Origin: Rhodobacter sp.
Lineage (GTDB): Bacteria > Pseudomonadota > Alphaproteobacteria > Rhodobacterales > Rhodobacteraceae
Direction: 5' to 3'
DNA: 39,985 nucleotides
NCBI GenBank assembly: GCA_022824145.1
Contig: JAJEAY010000280.1
Span: 1 to 39,985 of the forward strand
Shown here: positions 34,393 to 39,985 of the stretch, piece after piece
Numbering within the stretch: position 1 is the stretch's first letter
Layout: every line of letters begins with the position of its first letter
Program-made: the position numbers and the translations under genes
Notes under the pieces: generated by a model
Database searches by the model: none
The model's input: the letters and a program-made list of their open reading frames with translations, nothing else
Told to the model about the DNA's origin: nothing

Positions 34393-34764
34393 TCATTCAA
34401 GGTTCGCCGTCTTAAGTTGTGCGGCAATTCGGCGCTCCCGGCGATCCGGACGCCCGGGCAGCGGTTTCGGCCCAGCGGCGGTCGGTTCGGTCGGCGGTGT
34501 GAGGTCATCGTAAAGAGCCAGAGCCTCGACAGCCGGGCCGCGCCGCCTGGCAAGAGCAACGATGCGGACAACCCGCACCCCTCGGCCTTGATGGAAGGTC
34601 AGCACGTCGCCGGCGGCGACCGCAAAGGACGGCTTCACGACACGCTTCGAATTCACCCTGACACGACCTTCTGATACCGCCTTTGCGGCGATTGTCCGCG
34701 ACTTGAAATGACGGGCCTGCCAAAGCCACTTGTCGATGCGGACCTTCTGGACCGGTTCACTCAA
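34393..34764 (-). CDS. RNA-binding S4-domain protein (Hsp15-like)
   Basis: A 123-residue basic protein with an S4 RNA-binding domain at about residues 8-68: VRIDKWLWQARHFKSRTIAA then EGRVRVNSKRVVKPS. It resembles the ribosome-associated heat-shock protein Hsp15, which binds stalled 50S subunits. The C-terminal tail is Pro/Arg-rich. It begins one base after the helicase stop, so the two are cotranslated; the pair probably acts in RNA metabolism (inference). Confidence 0.9.
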   Translation of the reverse strand: MSEPVQKVRIDKWLWQARHFKSRTIAAKAVSEGRVRVNSKRVVKPSFAVAAGDVLTFHQGRGVRVVRIVALARRRGPAVEALALYDDLTPPTEPTAAGPKPLPGRPDRRERRIAAQLKTANLE

Positions 34765-34765
34765 G

Positions 34766-37639
34766 TCAGTTCTTTTCCTTTAGCTCAAGAAGTACGGCGA
34801 ATGGGCTGTCGGGGTCGACAGCCCTGCTTTTCCTAGGTGGCCTTGGCGGAGGCGGAATTTCTTTCTGCTGACCTTTCCGACGACGTTTTTTCGCCGTCTC
34901 ACCGCGGGCATTGGTCTTCTGCGAGCCGCCCCCTCTGCCTCGACTGCGAGCCACACCGCGCCAGGTAAAGGTGAAATAGGTTTCCATCTCGGGATCTTCC
35001 GACTCCGGTGCAGCCCGTGTGCCTTCCTGCCCCGCACATTGCTCTTCAGCGGAGGCCGCCGACCCGGAATCAGGCGTCGCCTCATCAGCGCGCGCACCGT
35101 TCCCGACTCCTTCGACGGATTCGGAATCCTCCTTCACACCCGCCACATCGGCCAATGCGGCATCCTGACCGTCCGATCCGACCGATTCTGCAGACTCAGC
35201 AGATTTGCAGTCGACTCCGGGCGACTCCTGCCGAGCGACATCTTCATCAGTTCGCTTCTTTTTCACACGGGTCGCGCGTGCAGCTGCATATCCCAATCCC
35301 TGCATAAGGTCCGCGAACTGCTCCAATGTCATGCCAGTGATGGACAGCATTGCCAGACTTGCCTCAAATCCGGCACGGCTGTCCTCGACCCGCAGCAGAT
35401 CGGCAAGGCGTTCGAGCATGTCGACCCGGACAGCGCGTTCGCCGGCAACCCGATATCCCGCCATGGTAAGCTGCGCAGCTCCCTTTGGAACGTTGACGGC
35501 GGGAATCGTAACCAGACCTGGCGGTGGACTGTCCGGAAACTCCGTGTAACCTTGGGAGAGCGCCCATAACAGGAGCCTGAGCCGCGTTGGAGCAGGCTTC
35601 AGCAATGCCGGAATGAACACGGTAAACTGACCGAACCGGACACCATGCCTGCGTAGCATTCCTCGGGCCTCCTGGTCCAGATCCTTCACTTCGTTCGCCA
35701 CGTCATCCCGTCGGATGACTCCGAAATGTTCGACCAGCCTGAACGCGAACCCGCGGGCAAGTCCGGTGAGTCCCTCGTCGTTCCGCAGATTCAGCAAAGG
35801 CTCGAAAAGCTTTTCCACGCGGCGGTCCACGAAATGCCGCAGCCTCCGCTCAACCTTCTGCACGACTTCAGGCCCCGCTTCCTCATCTACGAAAACCTCG
35901 ATCCGGGGCTTCATCGGCTCCTGGCCAGCCACCAGTTTGCCGACAGCGTGCTCGCCCCACATGAGCCCGCCCTGGTCGGTGAAATCCATTTCCGTGTCCG
36001 GAGAATTGTAGAAACGATTCGCTCTCAGACTGAACTCGGGTTTCAGCGCCTGCAGCGCAGCAGCGCGAAGGGTTTTCACCTGATCCTGCGTTGCGGATGC
36101 ATCCTGGCTGAACCTGAATCCCTCCAGTCGGCCAACATACTGGCCCTCGACCGAGACTTCGCCCTCTTCGTTCACTTCGGCCAACATGGTCTCCTTCTGC
36201 TTGAGCCGCCTGAGCAGCACACTTGTGCGCCGGTCGACAAACCGTCTTGTCAATGCAGCGTGAAGCGCGTCCGACAGTCGGTCTTCTACAGCGCGCGTCA
36301 GTCCCCGCCAATGGTTTTCGTCATCGACCCATCCCTTTCGCTGAGCGACATAGGTCCATGTGCGAATGTATGCCAATCGTTTGGAGAGCGTGTCGATGTC
36401 CCCGTCGGTGCGGTCGATCCGCCTGACCTGCCCTGCAAGCCAGTCGTCCGGAACGCGGCCGGACTCATGCAGGAAACCGAAGATCCTCTCAAGAAGGCCT
36501 GAATGTTCGGAATGGCTTATGCCGCGAAAATCAGGGATTCTGCAGACGTCCCAAAGAAGCTTCACTCCGGGCGAACCCGTCACTCCCCTGCGTACGCACG
36601 GCAGTTCAGCAAGTCCCTTCAAGGCCAGGAGGTCGTCCGCGTCCCGGGTCCGGGTCAGCAGCTCGCTGTCGGAACCGGCCTCAAGGGATGCGATCAGCCG
36701 ATCAATGGATCCGAAATCAAGACTCGCATTGCGCCACTGCAGCCTGCGGACCGGAGCGAAATGATTTTTGACGATCGCTTCGGCGACGTGATCTTCCAGC
36801 GCAGCGGCACCACCCGTCACCCCAAAAGTGCCGTCGTTCACATACCTGCCGGCCCTGCCCGCGATCTGCGCCAGCTCATCGGGCCGGAGCGGCCGCAGCC
36901 TGCGGCCGTCGAACTTGCTCAGCGAAGAAAAGGCGACATGGTTGATGTCAAGATTGAGCCCGACTCCAATGGCATCGGTCGCAACCAGATGGTCAACGTC
37001 TCCGTTCTGGTACATTTCGACCTGGGAATTGCGCGTCCGAGGGCTGAGCGCCCCCATTACCACCGCAGCACCTCCTTTCTGGCGGCGAAGAAGCTCGGCG
37101 ATCGAGTAGACCTGATCGACGGAGAACCCGACTATGGCGGATCGAGGAAGCATCCGGCTGATTTTGCGGGGACCGGTGTAGGTCAGCGTAGAAAACCTCT
37201 CTTTCCGTTCAAACCGGACATTCGGAACCAGCGCGGAAATCACTCCCCGCATCGTATCAGACCCCAGAAACAGGGTCTCGTTCGAGCCCCGGGCGCGAAG
37301 CAGTCGGTCAGTGAACACATGTCCGCGCTCAGGGTCGGAACACATCTGAATTTCGTCGACTCCGACGAAATCGACAGCGATCCCGTCCGGCATCGCCTCG
37401 GTCGTGCAGACCCAATACTGCGCGCGATCCGGAACCATGCGTTCCTCGCCGGTGACGAGCGCGACCACCGACGGTCCCCGCAGATCGACGATCCTGTCAT
37501 AGACTTCGCGCGCCAGAAGGCGAAGCGGCAGGCCAATGACTCCCGTACGGTGGCAGAGCATTCGCTCTATGGCGTATCGTGTCTTGCCGGTGTTAGTCGG
37601 GCCAAGAACAGCTGTGACGCGTCTTTTGTCGATGGTCAT
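34766..37639 (-). CDS. Suv3-like SF2 RNA helicase
   Basis: A 957-residue helicase related to mitochondrial Suv3. Walker A GPTNTGKT (13-20), the unusual DEIQ box (95-98), VATDAIGVGLNLDI and QIAGRAGRY are visible. A Suv3-type C-terminal region follows, and the last roughly 170 residues are low-complexity: first acidic/Ser-Glu-rich, then Lys/Arg/Pro-rich (KKRRRKGQQKEIPPPPRPPR), so probably disordered. Suv3 works with an RNA-degrading enzyme in mitochondria; the bacterial partner is unknown. The ATG at 37639 is followed directly by the ATP-binding core. Operon with the S4 protein. Confidence 0.92.
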   Translation of the reverse strand: MTIDKRRVTAVLGPTNTGKTRYAIERMLCHRTGVIGLPLRLLAREVYDRIVDLRGPSVVALVTGEERMVPDRAQYWVCTTEAMPDGIAVDFVGVDEIQMCSDPERGHVFTDRLLRARGSNETLFLGSDTMRGVISALVPNVRFERKERFSTLTYTGPRKISRMLPRSAIVGFSVDQVYSIAELLRRQKGGAAVVMGALSPRTRNSQVEMYQNGDVDHLVATDAIGVGLNLDINHVAFSSLSKFDGRRLRPLRPDELAQIAGRAGRYVNDGTFGVTGGAAALEDHVAEAIVKNHFAPVRRLQWRNASLDFGSIDRLIASLEAGSDSELLTRTRDADDLLALKGLAELPCVRRGVTGSPGVKLLWDVCRIPDFRGISHSEHSGLLERIFGFLHESGRVPDDWLAGQVRRIDRTDGDIDTLSKRLAYIRTWTYVAQRKGWVDDENHWRGLTRAVEDRLSDALHAALTRRFVDRRTSVLLRRLKQKETMLAEVNEEGEVSVEGQYVGRLEGFRFSQDASATQDQVKTLRAAALQALKPEFSLRANRFYNSPDTEMDFTDQGGLMWGEHAVGKLVAGQEPMKPRIEVFVDEEAGPEVVQKVERRLRHFVDRRVEKLFEPLLNLRNDEGLTGLARGFAFRLVEHFGVIRRDDVANEVKDLDQEARGMLRRHGVRFGQFTVFIPALLKPAPTRLRLLLWALSQGYTEFPDSPPPGLVTIPAVNVPKGAAQLTMAGYRVAGERAVRVDMLERLADLLRVEDSRAGFEASLAMLSITGMTLEQFADLMQGLGYAAARATRVKKKRTDEDVARQESPGVDCKSAESAESVGSDGQDAALADVAGVKEDSESVEGVGNGARADEATPDSGSAASAEEQCAGQEGTRAAPESEDPEMETYFTFTWRGVARSRGRGGGSQKTNARGETAKKRRRKGQQKEIPPPPRPPRKSRAVDPDSPFAVLLELKEKN

Positions 37640-37828
37640 ATTGCCTGACTTCGTACCTGCCTTCCCAGCGTCCTACCGCAGGCGCGGTACTACGGCAACT
37701 TATGGAACCCGACTATTCCTTCCGTCGAGTGCATTCAATCGGACAGAGGTCGAGATATTCGGGCAGCCGGCGTTCATAGCGTCTGCAATGGCTGCCAGTG
37801 CCGCGGTCCCTGGCCAGCAGCCGGAAAA

Positions 37829-38389
37829 TCAGATCCGCTGGCCCTCAAGAAACTCTTCCAGCCTTTCTATCCCCTGCTCCAGCCCGGAACGGTGCGGGTT
37901 TACGTCTCTTACCATCCGCCAGACATCAAGGGCTTCTTCCATCATGCCCAGTTGCTGAAGGATTGTGGCCAGGCCCGCCATTGCGCCGAAATGCCTGGGA
38001 TTCAGCGCAAGCGCCCGACCGATGTCCTCGATCGCCGGTCCATACATTTTCATGCGAAACAGTGCCGTCGCGCGGGCGTTCCAGCCTTCGGCGAAATCCG
38101 GCGCATGGTCGGTCAATGCCGTCAGATGTTCCAGTGCGACCTCATGGTCTCCATCCAGGATCGCCTCACGGCCCCTCTTCAGCAATAGATCCATCGCAGC
38201 GGATCCCGATTTCGACCACTCCTGAACGATCTGCCGTTCCAGCTTCTCCCAATCCTCCCTTTCAGGATCCGCGAGTTGATCAAGCATGAGGTCGACTTCG
38301 GCCATGTCCGCCGCTGCGGGCGGCAGAAGCGCCAAATTCAGGACAATCGCCAGAAAAACGGCTTTGCAAATGGATGGAGCTCCACTCAT
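37829..38389 (-). CDS. Exported TPR protein
   Basis: A 186-residue protein with an N-terminal signal peptide (MSGAPSICKAVFLAIVLNLA, probable cleavage after PPAAA near residue 27) and three tetratricopeptide-like repeats (about 75-175: GDHEVALEHLTALTDHAPDF, MYGPAIEDIGRALALNPRHF, GMMEEALDVWRMVRDVNPHR). It is likely periplasmic and mediates protein contacts; no specific role is supported. The ATG at 38389 gives a proper signal peptide; an in-frame ATG at 38710 would overlap the divergent SCP2 gene and is rejected. Confidence 0.85.
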   Translation of the reverse strand: MSGAPSICKAVFLAIVLNLALLPPAAADMAEVDLMLDQLADPEREDWEKLERQIVQEWSKSGSAAMDLLLKRGREAILDGDHEVALEHLTALTDHAPDFAEGWNARATALFRMKMYGPAIEDIGRALALNPRHFGAMAGLATILQQLGMMEEALDVWRMVRDVNPHRSGLEQGIERLEEFLEGQRI

Positions 38390-38456
38390 AATGCCAGCAT
38401 AACAATCCTGACCGGAAATGCGAACCCCCGAAGGCCAATCTCCTGGGAGTCCAACT

Positions 38457-38747
38457 ATGAGCGACATCATTGAAGCCGCCGTTCGATCAATTGCGAAAAA
38501 AATCGGAAGCGGCGGATTCGACGGTATCGCCAAGTTCGCGATCAGAGGTGAAGGCTCTGTCATTGTCGACAGCGACGGAGCGCGCGCCGACGACGGGGAA
38601 GCGGATGTAACGCTGACGGCCGACGCGGAGACGTTCAAGGCAATTCTGGAAGGCGACCTGAATCCCACGACCGCCTTTATGCAGGGCCAGCTAGCTGTAG
38701 ACGGCGACATGACCGTCGCGCTCCGCCTTGGATCAGCGATTGGCTAG
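38457..38747 (+). CDS. SCP2 sterol-binding-fold protein
   Basis: A 96-residue single-domain SCP2-like protein (IRGEGSVIVDSDGARADDGE, ADVTLTADAETFKAILEGDL, MQGQLAVDGDMTVALRLGS), expected to bind lipids or hydrophobic ligands. The ATG at 38457 follows GGGAG. It lies 2 bases before the hydrolase gene, so the two are one operon and may share a lipid-related substrate (inference). Confidence 0.9.
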   Translation: MSDIIEAAVRSIAKKIGSGGFDGIAKFAIRGEGSVIVDSDGARADDGEADVTLTADAETFKAILEGDLNPTTAFMQGQLAVDGDMTVALRLGSAIG

Positions 38748-38749
38748 AC

Positions 38750-39688
38750 ATGCAAAATTCCTTCGCGCCCTTCTACCAGGACGTGGCACAGGGGCCCGAA
38801 TGCGTCAAGACCAGGTGGGTTAAGGCGGAGGACGGCATCCGGCTGCGCGTTTCGGTGTGGCCCGAAGGCGACAGAGGAACCGTGCTTCTGTTTCCCGGCC
38901 GAACGGAATATGTCGAGAAATACGGCCCAGCTGCGGCTGAGTTCCGAGCCAGGGGTCTTGCCACTGCCTCAATCGACTGGCGGGGCCAAGGACTGTCGAA
39001 CCGCCCATTTCCCGACCGCAGAAAGGGCCATGTGTCCCGATTTGCCGAGTATCAGATTGATGTAGCGGCAATGACCGAAGCCGTTTGTGACCGTGACCTG
39101 CCCCGTCCCCGCTATCTCCTGGCACATTCAATGGGCGGCTGCATCGGGCTGCGGTCGTTGATCGACGGACTTGACGTGCGTGCCGCCGTTTTTTCCGCGC
39201 CTATGTGGGGAATCGCGATCCAACGCCCGCTAAGGCCCGTCGCATGGGCACTTGCCTGGGCTGCCCGTACAGCCAAATTCGAACATTGGTATACGCCCGG
39301 AACCGGATCCCGGAACTATGTGCAGGAAGTTCCCTTTGAACGGAACCACCTGACAACCGACAAACAGATGTATGCCTTTATGCAGAACCAGATCGCATCG
39401 CATCCGGATCTTGCGCTTGGTGGCCCGAGCCTGCAGTGGCTGCACGAAGCGCTTAGCGAATGCCATTCCCTTGCCCGGATGTCTTCGCCGAAGACGCCTG
39501 CTGTCACGTTACTTGGCGACGACGATCACGTCATCGATACTGACCGTGTTCATCTGCGCATGGATAGATGGCCGAGCGGACGTCTTGTGATGATACAAGG
39601 CGCAAAGCACGAACCGATGATGGAGTCCTGCCACCGCCGGAACATGTTCTACAAGGAGGCCACAGAGCACCTCGTCGCGCATTCCTGA
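38750..39688 (+). CDS. Alpha/beta hydrolase, lysophospholipase-like
   Basis: A 312-residue serine hydrolase of the monoacylglycerol lipase / lysophospholipase L2 (PldB) group. The nucleophile elbow is AHSMGG with S127, the acid probably one of D257-D259 (LGDDDHVI), and H287 (GAKHEPMME) completes the triad; the oxyanion region is FPGRTEYVEKYGP (48-60). No signal peptide is seen, so it is likely cytoplasmic. Substrate unproven; an operon with SCP2 supports a lipid substrate. Confidence 0.9.
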   Translation: MQNSFAPFYQDVAQGPECVKTRWVKAEDGIRLRVSVWPEGDRGTVLLFPGRTEYVEKYGPAAAEFRARGLATASIDWRGQGLSNRPFPDRRKGHVSRFAEYQIDVAAMTEAVCDRDLPRPRYLLAHSMGGCIGLRSLIDGLDVRAAVFSAPMWGIAIQRPLRPVAWALAWAARTAKFEHWYTPGTGSRNYVQEVPFERNHLTTDKQMYAFMQNQIASHPDLALGGPSLQWLHEALSECHSLARMSSPKTPAVTLLGDDDHVIDTDRVHLRMDRWPSGRLVMIQGAKHEPMMESCHRRNMFYKEATEHLVAHS

Positions 39689-39722
39689 ACGATGCGTCCC
39701 CATGGAACGTTTGTATTCCGTT

Positions 39723-39985
39723 TCAGGTTTTCAGATTATGAATTCCGCGCGCCTGCGCATTCGCGGCACCCACCATCAGGTTCTGTTCCGAAGCTATGAA
39801 GAACGCCGTGAAGCCGTACTGGGCCCACTCTGTCGCCTGTTCGGAGTTTTGCACAAAGGTCATATAGGCCTTGCCCGCCGCACGGGCCGCTGCGCCAACC
39901 GTTGAAAGCGCGTCCCGCACTTTCTCCGCCGCCGCCTCGTCCGCTCCATAGGCGACCGTCAGGTCGGAAGGTCCGATGAACAGAC
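39723..39985 (-). CDS. HpcH/HpaI-family aldolase, C-terminal part
   Basis: Partial gene cut by the right edge of the window; the visible 87 residues begin LFIGPSDLTVAYGADEAAAE and end ARGIHNLKT at the stop at 39723. FIGPSDL is the conserved motif of HpcH/HpaI class II aldolases (2-keto-3-deoxy-acid or 2,4-dihydroxyhept-2-enedioate aldolases). The rest of the protein, including the metal-binding region, lies outside. The substrate cannot be assigned. Confidence 0.8.
   Translation of the reverse strand, partial: LFIGPSDLTVAYGADEAAAEKVRDALSTVGAAARAAGKAYMTFVQNSEQATEWAQYGFTAFFIASEQNLMVGAANAQARGIHNLKT

Overview
The window looks like an alphaproteobacterial chromosome, most likely Rhodobacterales (Roseobacter/Rhodobacteraceae-like). 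The evidence is the GC-rich coding style, the nrdR-ribD-ribE-ribBA-ribH-nusB block, the Suv3-like helicase / S4 protein / 7Fe ferredoxin / CarD block, MmcB, and a small acidic conserved protein next to tRNA-His. Assignment below order level is inference.

Layout. 0.16-5.85 kb: a defence-type segment with an intact HigA-type antitoxin, a frameshifted HigB-type toxin and a very large single-polypeptide restriction-modification enzyme (Type ISP). 5.9-13.3 kb: a complete protocatechuate 4,5-cleavage (meta) pathway in two arms. On the minus strand an unusual double-HTH LysR regulator is followed by ligA-ligB-ligC. On the plus strand galB(ligJ)-ligK(galC)-galD(ligU)-ligI overlap in a tight operon. 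Together they convert protocatechuate to pyruvate plus oxaloacetate. Two inverted-repeat candidate operators lie upstream of ligA and between lysR and galB.

13.6-15.3 kb: a LysE exporter and a dead IS110-family transposase with two in-frame stops and a structured upstream leader. 15.3-19.3 kb: the four-gene Anbu cluster (circularly permuted ATP-grasp, alpha-E, transglutaminase-like protease, Anbu proteasome homologue). 19.3-21.4 kb: a scarred accessory patch with a truncated GntR-type regulator, a perfect 40-bp palindrome, an orphan peptide frame and an intact Phd/PIN toxin-antitoxin pair.

21.4-23.3 kb: ilvB (acetolactate synthase large subunit) preceded by a Val-rich leader peptide and an attenuator hairpin; no ilvN follows it. 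23.4-24.4 kb: a decayed TnpB element bounded by 42-bp inverted repeats, each being the 3' end of a tnpB gene. 24.5-39.98 kb is mostly conserved chromosome: a LysR regulator, a GFA-family protein, tRNA-His, MmcB, the riboflavin/nusB/nrdR operon, YjbQ, CarD, FdxA, an S4 protein, the Suv3-like helicase, a TPR protein, an SCP2 protein with a lysophospholipase-like hydrolase, and the C-terminal end of an HpcH/HpaI aldolase cut by the window edge.

All calls come from reading the sequence by eye with knowledge of the families. No database search was run.
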